64,000 bases of DNA from contig NZ_JALBFU010000001.1 of assembly GCF_022662575.1 (NCBI RefSeq), positions 119,188 to 183,187 on the forward strand, written 5' to 3'. Both the position numbers and the translations under genes were made by a program. This DNA is from Luteimonas aquatica (lineage in GTDB: Bacteria > Pseudomonadota > Gammaproteobacteria > Xanthomonadales > Xanthomonadaceae). This document shows positions 47,479 through 56,305 of this stretch, in pieces; positions within the stretch are counted from its first letter, which is position 1; the number at the start of each line of letters is the position of its first letter. The notes below the pieces were generated by a model. It was not told the origin of the DNA. It did no database searches and saw only the letters and a program-made list of their open reading frames with translations.

Positions 47479-49314
47479 ATGACCAGACTTCCGATTCGCG
47501 CCTGCGCCGTCCTGTCCCTCGCCTTGCTGCTGGGCGCCTGCGCCAGCGGGCCGCGCCGCGGCGCCACGGAGACTCCCATGTTCACCTCGGAACGCAGCAG
47601 CGAGCACCGCGGCGCCGACGATCTGCTCAGCGCCGGGCTCGGCCTGGACGGCCTGCGCGCGATGACGCCGCCGGCCTTCGCCGACGCCGCCCGTCCCACT
47701 GCCGCTGAACTGCGCCGCCGCGCGCTCTGGCACAACTGGCGCGGCATCGCCGATCTCGCCCCGGGCGGCGGCTTTGGCGAGGTCTACGGCAACCTGGCCA
47801 AGGTGCCCGGCCGCGAATACTCCGCCTACGCCAGGCTGCCCGGTGCGCGCCAGCCGCACCGCGTGCTGGTGCAGGTGCCCGACGCCTTCGACGCGAAGAA
47901 GCGCTGCGTGGTGGTGAGCGCGTCCTCCGGCTCGCGCGGCATCTACGGCGCCATCGCGGTCGCCGGCGCCTGGGGTCTGCCCAAGGGCTGCGCGGTGGCT
48001 TACACCGACAAGGGCGCGGGCACCGATTATTTCGATCTCGACGCGCAGGCCGGCGCACGCGCCGACGGCACGCCGGGCGCGCTCGGCGTCGACGCGGACC
48101 TCGCCTTCGTCCCCGACGCGCCGGTGAACGCCTCGGGCGTGGCCTTCAAGCACGCCCATTCGCAGGACAATCCCGAGGCCGACTGGGGGCGGCACGTGAA
48201 GCAGGCCGCCGAGTTCGCGCTGCACGCGCTCGGCCAGGCGATGCCCGAGGCCGCGCCCTTCACCTTCGACAACACGCGCGTGATCGCGGTGGGCATTTCC
48301 AACGGCGGCGGCGCGGTGCTGCGCGCCGCCGAACTGGACGGCACCCAAGACTGGCTCGACGCGGTCGTCGCCGGCGAACCCAACGTGCAGGCGGAGGGCG
48401 CGCGCTCGATCTACGACTACAGCACCGAGGCCGCGCTGCTGATGCCCTGCGCGCTGTTGCATCTGCAGGATCTGGCGCAGCCGCCGCTGCGCGCCCAGGT
48501 CGAACCGTTGTGGGCGGCGCGCTGCGCCTCGCTCAAGGCCGCCGGCCTGGTCGAGGGCGGGGACGCGGCCGCGCAGGCGGCCTCGGCCTACGCACGCATG
48601 CTCGACGGCGGCTGGAGCGAGGCCTCACTGCGCGCGGGCGCCCTCTCGGCCGGCTTCGACCTGTGGCGCGCGGTCGCCGCCACCTACGCCTCGGCCTATG
48701 GCCGCTATGGCGTGGGCGAGCATCCCTGCGGCTATGCCTTCGCGGCGCAGGGCGCCGACTTGCGCGCGCGCGCGGCCAGCGCCGGGGAACGCGCGGCCTG
48801 GTGGAGCGATGCCGCCGGCATTCCGCCGGGCGCCGGCGTCGGATTGCTCGACGCCAAGGCGGCGGCGGTGCCGGACCCTGGCTTCGCCGGGCTGCAATGC
48901 CTGCGCGCCCTGAACGACGGCGAGAGCGCCGATGCGCTGCGCGTGCGCAAGGGCATCGCCGAGGTGCGTGCCGGCCTGCCGCGCCGCGGCCTGCCGGTGA
49001 TCGTGGTGCACGGCACCGACGACGGCCTGGTGCCGATCGCCTTCAGCAGCCGGCCGTGGGTGGCGCAGGCGCAGGCCGCCGGCCGCGACGTGCGCTATTG
49101 GCAGGTGCGCCACGCCCAGCATTTCGACGCCTTCCTCGGCCTGCCGGACTATGCCGCGCGCTACGTGCCGCTGCTGCCCTACGTGTACGCGGCGCTCGAC
49201 CGCGTCGACGCCGCGCTCGACGGCGCGCCATTGCCGGCCAGCGCCACCATCGAGACCGCGCTGCGCGGCGCCGGCAAGCCGCTGACGGCCGCGCACCTGG
49301 CACTGCCGCGCTGA
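47479..49314 (+). CDS. 3-hydroxybutyrate-oligomer hydrolase
   Basis: A 611-residue alpha/beta-hydrolase of the D-(-)-3-hydroxybutyrate oligomer hydrolase family, which breaks water-soluble PHB oligomers into monomers. The N-terminus carries a lipoprotein-type signal (LLLGAC). 'VVSASSGSRGIYGAIA', 'AYTDKGAGTDYFD' and the nucleophile elbow GISNGG (S274), then 'HGTDDGLVPI' and 'HAQHFDAFL', are family signatures. Together with phaEC downstream and the permease upstream it points to PHB turnover. The start is ATG 47479. Confidence 0.88.
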   Translation: MTRLPIRACAVLSLALLLGACASGPRRGATETPMFTSERSSEHRGADDLLSAGLGLDGLRAMTPPAFADAARPTAAELRRRALWHNWRGIADLAPGGGFGEVYGNLAKVPGREYSAYARLPGARQPHRVLVQVPDAFDAKKRCVVVSASSGSRGIYGAIAVAGAWGLPKGCAVAYTDKGAGTDYFDLDAQAGARADGTPGALGVDADLAFVPDAPVNASGVAFKHAHSQDNPEADWGRHVKQAAEFALHALGQAMPEAAPFTFDNTRVIAVGISNGGGAVLRAAELDGTQDWLDAVVAGEPNVQAEGARSIYDYSTEAALLMPCALLHLQDLAQPPLRAQVEPLWAARCASLKAAGLVEGGDAAAQAASAYARMLDGGWSEASLRAGALSAGFDLWRAVAATYASAYGRYGVGEHPCGYAFAAQGADLRARAASAGERAAWWSDAAGIPPGAGVGLLDAKAAAVPDPGFAGLQCLRALNDGESADALRVRKGIAEVRAGLPRRGLPVIVVHGTDDGLVPIAFSSRPWVAQAQAAGRDVRYWQVRHAQHFDAFLGLPDYAARYVPLLPYVYAALDRVDAALDGAPLPASATIETALRGAGKPLTAAHLALPR

Positions 49315-49404
49315 TTGCCGGCACTCGCGCCCGAAACGGCGGGTGCGCGAAGGGCATCAAAGCCGCATTGGCGCCTTGTGGCCGATGGCGGGTATCGTGG
49401 CGCC

Positions 49405-50310
49405 ATGACGAAGGCCGTGGATGATCGCGCGAGAACACCGGGTGCGGCCCCTGCACGCCGTGCGTCGGCGGCGCTCCTGGCCGCCATGCTCGTCTCGGCC
49501 TGTTCGTCCGCCGAAGAGGGCGGGGCGGATGCCGGCATGGCGCGAGCACAACCTCCGGCGCGTGATGCCCTCGTCCCGGCGCCGCCGTCGCCGGACCCGT
49601 TCCCTGGCCAGGACGAGGTGCGGCTGGAGTCCTTGTTCGCGGCTTTGGCCGCCGAGGTGCCCGTGCTGGCGCGCGCGCCGCAGGTGCGCCGCGATTTCGA
49701 GAGCCTGCTTCCCGAGCTGGCGCGGCGCGACGACCAGGCGCTGTACCTGGACTATGTCCGCGTCCGTCTCGCCTTCGAGGCCACGCGCGCGGGGGGACTG
49801 TGGGGCCTCGCGTGGCGGATCACCGATCAGCAGCCGCAGTCGGATCGGATCTGGGCGCAATGGCGCGGGCTCGCGGCCTCGCGTGGCGCGGATTTGCCGG
49901 CGATCACCGCGATCGCCGAATGCGACGAGCTTTCGGCGCTGTTCGCCTTCGTCGCGCACGCCATCGGCTTGTCGAAGCGCTCGCAGGTCGGCCTGCTGTG
50001 GCCCGCCGCCAACCACACGGTCGCGGTGTGGGTGATCGAACCGGGTGCGCGGGAGACGCGCGTGGTGGTGCCGACTTCGCAGGTATTCCTCGATGGCGCG
50101 CAAAGCCTGGGCACCGCCCGTTTCGATCCCTGGGCCCAGAAGCGCATCTTCGACTATCGGCGCGTCGATGCGGAGCCGGGAACCCGCCTGCCGGCTCCGC
50201 TGGCGCGCGCCTTCGTGCGGGCGGTGCGCGAGCATGTCCCGCAATCGCAAGCGGCGCTGCAGGGCGCCCGCAACCGCCGCGAGCAGGCCCAGGCCGGCGG
50301 CGGCCGATGA
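49405..50310 (+). CDS. Putative lipoprotein of unknown function
   Basis: A 301-residue protein from ATG 49405 with a lipobox MLVSAC near residue 33. The mature part is mostly helical, then has a beta segment 'LLWPAANHTVAVWVIEPG' and 'VVPTSQVFLDGAQSLGTARFDPW'. This resembles a papain-like or transglutaminase-type periplasmic domain pattern, with NH and D positions, but I cannot assign a family. It lies 31 bases upstream of pssA and may be co-transcribed. Confidence 0.6.
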   Translation: MTKAVDDRARTPGAAPARRASAALLAAMLVSACSSAEEGGADAGMARAQPPARDALVPAPPSPDPFPGQDEVRLESLFAALAAEVPVLARAPQVRRDFESLLPELARRDDQALYLDYVRVRLAFEATRAGGLWGLAWRITDQQPQSDRIWAQWRGLAASRGADLPAITAIAECDELSALFAFVAHAIGLSKRSQVGLLWPAANHTVAVWVIEPGARETRVVVPTSQVFLDGAQSLGTARFDPWAQKRIFDYRRVDAEPGTRLPAPLARAFVRAVREHVPQSQAALQGARNRREQAQAGGGR

Positions 50311-50341
50311 CGGCGGCTTTCGAAACGAACCGGACGACGGC

Positions 50342-50974
50342 ATGACACGACGCCATTTCTCCATGCTCCGCGATTTCCACCTGGCCGACTGGTTCACCCT
50401 GGCCAATGCCTTCTGCGGCACCGGGGCGGTGTTCGCGGCGATGCGCTTCCTGCAGGAGGGCGGCGCACTCGACAACAGCCGACGGGATCTACTGATCGGC
50501 ATGGCGCTGATTCCGCTGGCCTTCGTCTTCGACGCCCTCGACGGCCGCATCGCGCGCTGGCGCAAGGTGGCCTCCACGCTCGGGCGCGAACTCGACTCGC
50601 TGGCCGACGTGATTTCCTTCGGCGTGGCGCCCGCGGCGCTGGGCTACGCCTGCGGCCTGCAGGGGGGCTGGGATTGGGTGATCCTGAGCTACTTCGTCGG
50701 CTGCGGCGTCAGCCGCCTGGCGCGCTACAACGTCACCGCCGAGACGCTCGCCGACGGCGGCGACAAGGTGAAGTATTTCGAGGGCACGCCGATCCCGACC
50801 AGCCTGGCGATCGTGATGGTGCTGGCCGTCGCCGCCTGGGGCGGCCACATCGGCGCCTCGCTGTGGCTGGGCGTATGGACGCTGGGGCCGTGGCAGCTGC
50901 ATCCGCTGGCGCTGCTCTACGCCCTGTCCGGCTCGCTGATGATCAGCAAGACGCTGCGCATTCCCAAGCCCTGA
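50342..50974 (+). CDS. pssA: CDP-diacylglycerol--serine O-phosphatidyltransferase
   Basis: A 210-residue integral membrane enzyme that makes phosphatidylserine from CDP-diacylglycerol and serine, the precursor of phosphatidylethanolamine. The CDP-alcohol phosphatidyltransferase motif DGx2ARx8Gx3Dx3D is complete in 'DALDGRIARWRKVASTLG' and the following 'RELDSLADVISFG'. Five to seven membrane segments are visible. The short CDP-OH-P form (PssA type II) is typical of the family. Confidence 0.88.
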   Translation: MTRRHFSMLRDFHLADWFTLANAFCGTGAVFAAMRFLQEGGALDNSRRDLLIGMALIPLAFVFDALDGRIARWRKVASTLGRELDSLADVISFGVAPAALGYACGLQGGWDWVILSYFVGCGVSRLARYNVTAETLADGGDKVKYFEGTPIPTSLAIVMVLAVAAWGGHIGASLWLGVWTLGPWQLHPLALLYALSGSLMISKTLRIPKP

Positions 50975-51062
50975 GGGCCGGCGGCCGCGCGAACGTTTCC
51001 TGTCGCCGGGCGTTGCTATCATCGGTCCGGTTTCGAACAACGCCTGATTCTGGAGAAGCTCG

Positions 51063-52295
51063 ATGCGGGACGGCAATGAGGGCGGCGCCGGGGCGCCGGA
51101 CGGTTTCGAGGCGCTGACCCGGCAGTACTGGAAGGCCTGGAACGAGGCGCTGCGCGGCATGGCGTCGGCCGGCGGCTTGCCGCCGCGCGGCGCGCCGGCC
51201 TCGCCGTGGCAGGCGGCGCTGGAGGGGTGGGCCGCCTTCGCCCAGGGCGGCGTTCCCGAGGCGAACGACGCCGTCGGCCGGCTGCGCAGCCAGGCCGGCC
51301 ACTGGTTCGCGCAGATGCAGCAGCTGGCGGGGCAGTTCGCCGGCGGCGACGCCGGCGCGCACGAGATCGCGCAGGCCTGGAAGCGCATGCTGGGCGCGGC
51401 CGGCGGCAATCCCTTCTCGCAATTCACCGGCTCCATGCACGGGCAGGGCGCGCAGAGCTTCGAGCGCTGGCTGCAGCAGGCCGCGCCCTGGATGAACGCC
51501 TTCGAGGGCTTCCGCCACGAAGGCGCCGCCTGGCTGCAACTGCCGACCTTCGGCCTGGCGCGCGAGCACCAGGAGCGCTGGCAGCGCCTGGCGCAGGCGC
51601 ACCTGGACTACCAGCAGCGCACCCAGGACTACAACACGCTGATGCTCAAGGCGACCGAGGACGCCTACGCGCTGTTCGAGCGCAAGCTGTCCGAGCACGC
51701 CGACGCGGGCAGGAAGATCGAGACGGCGCGCGCACTGTTCGACCTGTGGGTGGACGCCGCCGAGGACGCCTACGCCAGGATCGCGCTCTCGCGCGAGTTC
51801 CGCCAGGTCTACGCGGGCATGGTCGATGCACAGATGCGCCTGCGCGGCGGCATCCAGCGCGAGGTCGAGCAGGCCTGCGCGCTGCTGGACATGCCCACGC
51901 GCAGCGAACTCGACGGCGCGCACCGCAAGATCGTCGAGCTGGAACGGCAGGTGCGGCGGTTGCGCGAGGCCCAGGGGCGCGCGCCATCGGCCGCGCGCGC
52001 CGCGGCGTCGGCACCGCCGCAGACGGCGACCCCCGCACCGCGCGTCGTCAAGGCGCCCGCGCGACGGGCGGCAGGCAAGAAACCGGCCAGCAAGAAACCC
52101 GCCGTCAAGCCCGCCGGCAGGAAGAGCGCGGCCAAGGCCGCGCACGATGCGCGCAGCATCAAGCGCGGCCCGCTGTTCGCCATGTCCGGGATCGCCGCGC
52201 CGATGGCCCCGGAGCCGATGACCGAACGCGAGACCGCCCATGCCGCGAAGGGGCGTGCCGTGAAGAAGCATGTCGCGAAGAAGAAGGAGCGCTGA
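51063..52295 (+). CDS. phaE: Class III PHA synthase subunit PhaE with basic C-terminal tail
   Basis: A 410-residue non-catalytic subunit that activates PhaC in class III polyhydroxyalkanoate synthases. 'FEALTRQYWKAWNEAL' at the start, 'PFSQFTGSMH'-like middle and 'LFDLWVDAAEDAYARIALSREFRQVYAGMVDAQMRLR' (core 'LWVDAAEDAYA') match PhaE. From about residue 305 the protein continues as an Ala/Pro/Lys-rich tail with 'AGKKPASKKPAVKPAGRKSA' and ends AVKKHVAKKKER. This histone-H1/PhaF-like extension is not part of a minimal PhaE. phaC follows after one base. Confidence 0.9.
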   Translation: MRDGNEGGAGAPDGFEALTRQYWKAWNEALRGMASAGGLPPRGAPASPWQAALEGWAAFAQGGVPEANDAVGRLRSQAGHWFAQMQQLAGQFAGGDAGAHEIAQAWKRMLGAAGGNPFSQFTGSMHGQGAQSFERWLQQAAPWMNAFEGFRHEGAAWLQLPTFGLAREHQERWQRLAQAHLDYQQRTQDYNTLMLKATEDAYALFERKLSEHADAGRKIETARALFDLWVDAAEDAYARIALSREFRQVYAGMVDAQMRLRGGIQREVEQACALLDMPTRSELDGAHRKIVELERQVRRLREAQGRAPSAARAAASAPPQTATPAPRVVKAPARRAAGKKPASKKPAVKPAGRKSAAKAAHDARSIKRGPLFAMSGIAAPMAPEPMTERETAHAAKGRAVKKHVAKKKER

Positions 52296-52296
52296 G

Positions 52297-53367
52297 ATGA
52301 ACGGTCCGCTCGATTTCAACGCCCAGGCGCTGGCCGAGGAAGCCGCAGCCCTGCAGAAAAAGCTGGGCGCCGGCCTGGCGACCCTGCGCGAGGTGGACGA
52401 CGTCGACTTCGGCGCCACCATGCGCCAGGAGGTCTGGCGCGACGGCAAGACGGTGCTGTACCGCTTCGTCGGCGAGAAGGCGCCGACCGCCAAGGTGCCG
52501 CTGCTGATCAGCTACGCGCTGGTCAACCGCCCGTACATGGTCGATCTGCAGAACGACAAGTCGATCGTGCGCAACCTGCTGGCCCACGGCGAGGACGTCT
52601 ACATCATCGACTGGGGCTACCCGGACCGCTCCGACCGCTTCCTCACGCTCGAGGACTACATCGACCGTTTCATCGGCGGCGCCATCGACCACCTGCGCGA
52701 CCACCACGGCCTGGACGCGGTGAACCTGCTCGGCATCTGCCAGGGCGGGGCGTTCGCGCTGTGCTACGCCGCGCTGCATCCGGACAAGGTCAGGAACCTG
52801 ATCACCATGGTGACGCCGGTGGATTTCCACACCGACGACAACATGCTCTCCAACTGGGTGCGCGAGCTGGACGTCGACCTGTTCGTCGACACGCTCGGCA
52901 ACGTGCCGGCCGACACCATGAACCTGTGCTACCTCACGCTCAAGCCCTGGCGCCTGTTCGTGCAGAAGTACGTGGGGCTGGTGGACATCCTCGACGACAA
53001 GCGCGCGGTCGAGGATTTCCTGCGCATGGAGAAGTGGATCTTCGATTCGCCCGACCAGGCCGGCGAGGCGTTCCGTCAGTTCGTCAGGCAGTTCTACCAG
53101 GGCAACGGCTTCGTCAACGGCGGCATCGTCATCGGCGAGCGCGAGGTGCACCTGGGACTGGTGGAGATGCCGGTGCTGAACATCTTCGCCGAGCAGGATC
53201 ACCTGGTGCCGCCGTCGGCCTCCCGGCCGCTGCGCGGGCTGATCGGCAGCCAGGACTATTCCGAACTGTCCTTCCGCGGCGGCCACATCGGCATCTACGT
53301 CTCCAGCCGGGCGCAGAAAGAGGTGCCGGGCGCGATCCACGAGTGGCTGCATGCGCGCAATGCATAG
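52297..53367 (+). CDS. phaC: Class III poly(R)-hydroxyalkanoate synthase subunit PhaC
   Basis: A 356-residue catalytic subunit that polymerises (R)-3-hydroxyacyl-CoA into PHA granules. The catalytic triad is readable: C148 in the lipase-like box GICQGG, D301 in AEQDHLVPP, H330 in GGHIGIYV, matching the known class III pattern with one-residue offset. Length is that of class III. It is translationally coupled to phaE (TGA-G-ATG). The DUF5329 gene overlaps its 3' end. Confidence 0.94.
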   Translation: MNGPLDFNAQALAEEAAALQKKLGAGLATLREVDDVDFGATMRQEVWRDGKTVLYRFVGEKAPTAKVPLLISYALVNRPYMVDLQNDKSIVRNLLAHGEDVYIIDWGYPDRSDRFLTLEDYIDRFIGGAIDHLRDHHGLDAVNLLGICQGGAFALCYAALHPDKVRNLITMVTPVDFHTDDNMLSNWVRELDVDLFVDTLGNVPADTMNLCYLTLKPWRLFVQKYVGLVDILDDKRAVEDFLRMEKWIFDSPDQAGEAFRQFVRQFYQGNGFVNGGIVIGEREVHLGLVEMPVLNIFAEQDHLVPPSASRPLRGLIGSQDYSELSFRGGHIGIYVSSRAQKEVPGAIHEWLHARNA

Positions 53368-53749
53368 GATCGGCGTCGTCGCGCTGGGCATCGGATGCGC
53401 CGCGCTGCTGTGCGCGGCGACCGCGCCCGCGGCGGAGAGCGAGCGCGAAATCGACGGCCTGATCCGCGCCATCGGCGACTCGGGCTGCGAGTTCGAGCGC
53501 AACGGCTCCTGGCACGATGCCGCCGCGGCCCGCGCGCATCTGCAGCGCAAGTACGACTGGCTGCGCAAGCGCGATGCCGCGGGCAACGCCGAACAGTTCA
53601 TCGAACGCGCCGCCACCCGCAGCAGCGTCAGCGGCAAGCCCTACCGCGTGCGCTGCCGGGGGCGGGCGCCGCAGCCGGCCTCGGCCTGGTTCGGCGAGCA
53701 GTTGCGGCGCCAGCGCCAGGACGCGAAAACGGCCGGCCCGACGCGCTAG
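53351..53749 (+). CDS. DUF5329-like periplasmic protein
   Basis: A 132-residue protein with a signal peptide (about 1-27, ending APAAES). 'IDGLIRAIGDSGCEFERNGSWHDAAAARAHLQRKYDWL' (core 'SGCEFERNGSWHDA'), 'FIERAATRSSVSGKPYRVRC' and the two cysteines match DUF5329. The 5' end overlaps phaC by 17 bases; ATG 53360 is an alternative start. Function is unknown. Confidence 0.75.
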   Translation: MRAMHRIGVVALGIGCAALLCAATAPAAESEREIDGLIRAIGDSGCEFERNGSWHDAAAARAHLQRKYDWLRKRDAAGNAEQFIERAATRSSVSGKPYRVRCRGRAPQPASAWFGEQLRRQRQDAKTAGPTR

Positions 53750-53782
53750 ACTCCCGGCATCCGCCCGCCAACGCTTCCGACG

Positions 53783-54043
53783 ATGCGCCAGCCACCGACG
53801 CTTTCCCGCTCCATCAACGACCGCGTCCTGGCCGGCGTGCTCGGCGGCGTGGCACGCCGCTTCGGCTGGAACTCGACCCTGCTGCGCGTGATCTACGTGC
53901 TGGTGTCGGTGCTGTCGGCGGCGTTCCCCGGCATCCTGGTCTATCTGATCCTGTGGCTGCTGATTCCAGAGAGCGTGGCTCCGGAGAGCGCGGCTCCAGA
54001 AAGCGTGGCTCCAGGAAGCACGCCCCCGGAAGGCGGCGATTGA
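53783..54043 (+). CDS. PspC domain protein with repeated C-terminal tail
   Basis: An 86-residue membrane protein. The PspC signature 'SINDRVLAGVLGGVARRFGWNSTLLRVIYVL' (core 'LAGVLGGVARRFG') is followed by one transmembrane helix ending 'LVYLILWLLIPES'. PspC-domain proteins take part in envelope-stress responses. Residues about 61-82 are a five-residue repeat (ESVAP, ESAAP, ESVAP, GSTPP) encoded by a 15-base tandem repeat. It overlaps the following TTG-start gene by four bases. Confidence 0.8.
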   Translation: MRQPPTLSRSINDRVLAGVLGGVARRFGWNSTLLRVIYVLVSVLSAAFPGILVYLILWLLIPESVAPESAAPESVAPGSTPPEGGD

Positions 54044-54528
54044 GCGCTGCGGGGACGCCGTGGGCGCGCGCGGGCCTGCGCGCGCTGCAGGCCTGCGGCG
54101 TCGTCTGGACGCTGCCCAATACCGCGATCGGACTGCTGCTCGGCGTCGCCGGGCTCGCGTTCGGCGCGCACGCGCACCTGCGCGCGGCCGATCTCGCGCT
54201 GGTGTTCCATCGCTGGCCGTGGGGGCCGGGCGGGGCGATGACGCTCGGCAACGTGATCCTGCACACCGGCGACACGCTCGATGCCGAATGCGTCACCTAC
54301 GCGCACCGCGCAGGATGGTGCCAGGAGCCGGCCATCCTGCTGGCCGACCACGAGCGCGCGCACATCTACCAGTACATGGCGTTGGGGCCGCTGTTCCTGC
54401 CGCTGTACCTGCTGTGCGGCGGCATCAGCGTGCGCAACCGCTTCGAGCGCGCCGCGGATCGCTATGCCAGCCGGGGAACGGGCTGGTGGCCGTTCTCCGC
54501 GCTCGACGATCTTGCCCCGCATCCATGA
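54040..54528 (+). CDS. Small membrane protein with HExxH motif
   Basis: A 162-residue protein from TTG 54040 (TTGA overlap with the pspC-like stop, GGAAGG upstream). It has two membrane-like segments (about 24-50 and 113-130) and the sequence 'LADHERAHIYQYMALG' with HERAH at residues 104-108, an HExxH zinc-metalloprotease-like motif, followed by 'NRFERAADRYA' where a third ligand could lie. No named family was recognised; metalloprotease activity is a possibility only. Confidence 0.65.
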   Translation: MSAAGTPWARAGLRALQACGVVWTLPNTAIGLLLGVAGLAFGAHAHLRAADLALVFHRWPWGPGGAMTLGNVILHTGDTLDAECVTYAHRAGWCQEPAILLADHERAHIYQYMALGPLFLPLYLLCGGISVRNRFERAADRYASRGTGWWPFSALDDLAPHP

Positions 54529-54622
54529 CGACGGCGCGAACGCATTTCGTTGCGGTGCGGCAGCGATCATGCGTTTGCAACCGCGTTTTCACCCGGTGCC
54601 GACGAACGGCGAGGATTTTTTA

Positions 54623-54640
54623 CGGTCACATAACGGTCAT
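54623..54640 (+). promoter_or_regulatory. Candidate Pho box
   Basis: CGGTCAC-ATAA-CGGTCAT, two seven-base direct repeats with an AT-rich four-base spacer and an 11-base period, matches the PhoB-binding layout (CTGTCAT-N4-CTGTCAT) with one consistent G-for-T change. TAGCCT at 54646-54651 could be the -10 element. No clear protein gene lies downstream on the plus strand. Confidence 0.5.
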
Positions 54641-54705
54641 TGCGATAGCCTGTTCCCGTCGAAGAAAAAGCGAAACGCGAAAGCCGGACGCAATCGCTTC
54701 GACAA

Positions 54706-54749
54706 AGAAGGCTCAGCCGAACGGAGCAATCCGTGAGACTGGGCCTTCT
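54706..54749. ncRNA. Extended hairpin in the 54529-54874 gap, possible small RNA or terminator
   Basis: An outer stem AGAAGGCTCAG/CTGGGCCTTCT (one G-U wobble) encloses an inner stem ACGGA/TCCGT capped by a GCAA tetraloop. On the plus strand it lies about 55 bases after the candidate Pho box, so it could end a short Pho-controlled RNA. On the minus strand the stem is followed by TTTG and could instead terminate the gene ending at 54875. The rest of the 346-base gap shows no gene. Confidence 0.35.
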
Positions 54750-54874
54750 GCTTTATGCGCGCTTTGCATGCGCGCCCTGCAGCGCGCGGCGCAACGCCAG
54801 CGCGAACAGACCGATGCCGGGCAATGCGCAGGCGCATCCTCGCGAACGTGCCGCAACGCCTTGAGCGCCAACGT

Positions 54875-55666
54875 TCAGGCCAAGGGCAGGATCGCGAACG
54901 ACTCGCCGGCCGCGACGCCATGGGGGCCGAAGCGGCGCTCGGCGAAGACGATCCGGTCGGTGCCGACCAGGACGATGCTGCTGCAACGCGTGCCGTAGTG
55001 CTCGCCGAGCACGAACGGCGGCGAGAGCGCGCGTTCCAGATCCAGGCCGACGCCGGTATCGGGCAGGTCGGCGTCGGGAGCCGGCGCGGCGTCGGCGAGC
55101 GCATCGAACAGCGGGGCGAGCACGGCGGCTTCGCCCTGCGCGCAGGCCTCGGCCGCCGGCGTGTCCAGCCAGGCGGCGAGCGCCCGCGTCGCGCGGCCGC
55201 TCTTGGGCCAGGGCGCGTCGAAAGCGCCGTTGGACATGGCGTGCATGCCCGGCGCGACGGGCGAGCAGGCGAAGCGCGGATGGTTGCTGGTGAAGGCCAG
55301 CTCGGCGCCGTCCCAGGCCAGCAGGTTGAAGCGTCCGTACTCGGCCGCCGTGGGCGCCAGCGCCGCGGCGGCCTGCAAGGCGCCGGCGTCGGCGCGGACG
55401 AAGTCCCGGACCAGGAATCCGCGCGAGCGCGGCGCGGCCTCCCTGGCGATGCCGTCGCGGACGTTGGTCACCGCCGCCAGCCGACCGCGCGCGGAGGCCT
55501 GCAGCCAGCCGCCGCCCTGGACCAGGTCGCGGCCGCCGTAGACCTCGGGCGCGTCGGGATCAGGGCCGGCCGCCGCGGTGGGGCGGGCATGGAATTCGTC
55601 GCGGTTGGCGATCAGGGCGAGCGGGTAGCGCGGGTAGACCCGCCAGGCGAGGGCGATCAGGCACAT
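54875..55666 (-). CDS. NRDE (TANGO2-like) family protein
   Basis: A 263-residue protein starting MCLIALAW, with Cys at position 2 as usual in this N-terminal-nucleophile-like family. The name-giving motif ANRDEF follows at about residue 19, then 'GRDLVQGGGWLQASARGRLAAVTNVRDG' (core 'GGWLQASARGRLAAVTN') and 'SSIVLVGTD' late. Bacterial members have no settled function; a link to heme handling is suggested for animal homologues. Confidence 0.88.
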   Translation of the reverse strand: MCLIALAWRVYPRYPLALIANRDEFHARPTAAAGPDPDAPEVYGGRDLVQGGGWLQASARGRLAAVTNVRDGIAREAAPRSRGFLVRDFVRADAGALQAAAALAPTAAEYGRFNLLAWDGAELAFTSNHPRFACSPVAPGMHAMSNGAFDAPWPKSGRATRALAAWLDTPAAEACAQGEAAVLAPLFDALADAAPAPDADLPDTGVGLDLERALSPPFVLGEHYGTRCSSIVLVGTDRIVFAERRFGPHGVAAGESFAILPLA

Positions 55667-55850
55667 GGGCGGATGCTAGCCGATCGGCCCAGGGTCCTGG
55701 TCGGGCGGCGAATCTAAACGCAATCTGAATATGTCCGGGCATCGCGCGATCCCGTGTCGATTTCCGGTCCCCCCGCGCGACGTTGTCATGCGCGCCGGGG
55801 AAACGATCCTGCCCGCGGCGCCTTTCCCTTCAACACGCTGGAGTCCTGAC

Positions 55851-56207
55851 ATGAGCTACGTCGACGGTTTCGTCCTGCCGGTCCCGAAGAAGAACCTCGC
55901 CAAGTACCGCGCCCTGGCCCGCAAGGCCGGCCGCATCTGGATGGAATACGGTGCGCTGGAATACATGGAAACGGTGGCCGACGACGTGCAGCCGGGCAAG
56001 GTCACCTCGTTCCCGCAGAGCGTGAAGCTCAAGAAGGACGAAGTGGTGGTCTTCTCCTGGGTCGTCTACAAGTCGCGCAAGCACCGCGACAGCGTCGTCA
56101 AGAAGGTGATGGCCGATCCGCGCCTGGCCAACATGGGGCCCAAGGACATGCCGTTCGACGGCAAGCGCATGTTCTGGGGCGGCTTCAAGCCCATCGTCCG
56201 GTTCTGA
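55851..56207 (+). CDS. DUF1428 family protein
   Basis: A 118-residue protein: '[19 protein letters not shown]' at the start and '[16 protein letters not shown]' at the end are the diagnostic patterns of DUF1428, a dimeric alpha/beta-barrel (YbaA-like). GGAG lies just upstream of ATG 55851. Function is unknown. Confidence 0.92.
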   Translation: MSYVDGFVLPVPKKNLAKYRALARKAGRIWMEYGALEYMETVADDVQPGKVTSFPQSVKLKKDEVVVFSWVVYKSRKHRDSVVKKVMADPRLANMGPKDMPFDGKRMFWGGFKPIVRF

Positions 56208-56305
56208 AGCGCCGCAGTCCGCAATCGGTCACGACCCGGCCGCAGGCGCGCGGCGCACAATGCGCCGCCGCCATCCCCCGAACCCACTTCTCAGGAAACG
56301 TCACC

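Noticed and set aside
54732-54863. 43-codon GTG-start frame after the Pho box
   Set aside because: No ribosome-binding site, Arg/Ala-rich, and it overlaps the long hairpin; not credible as a protein.
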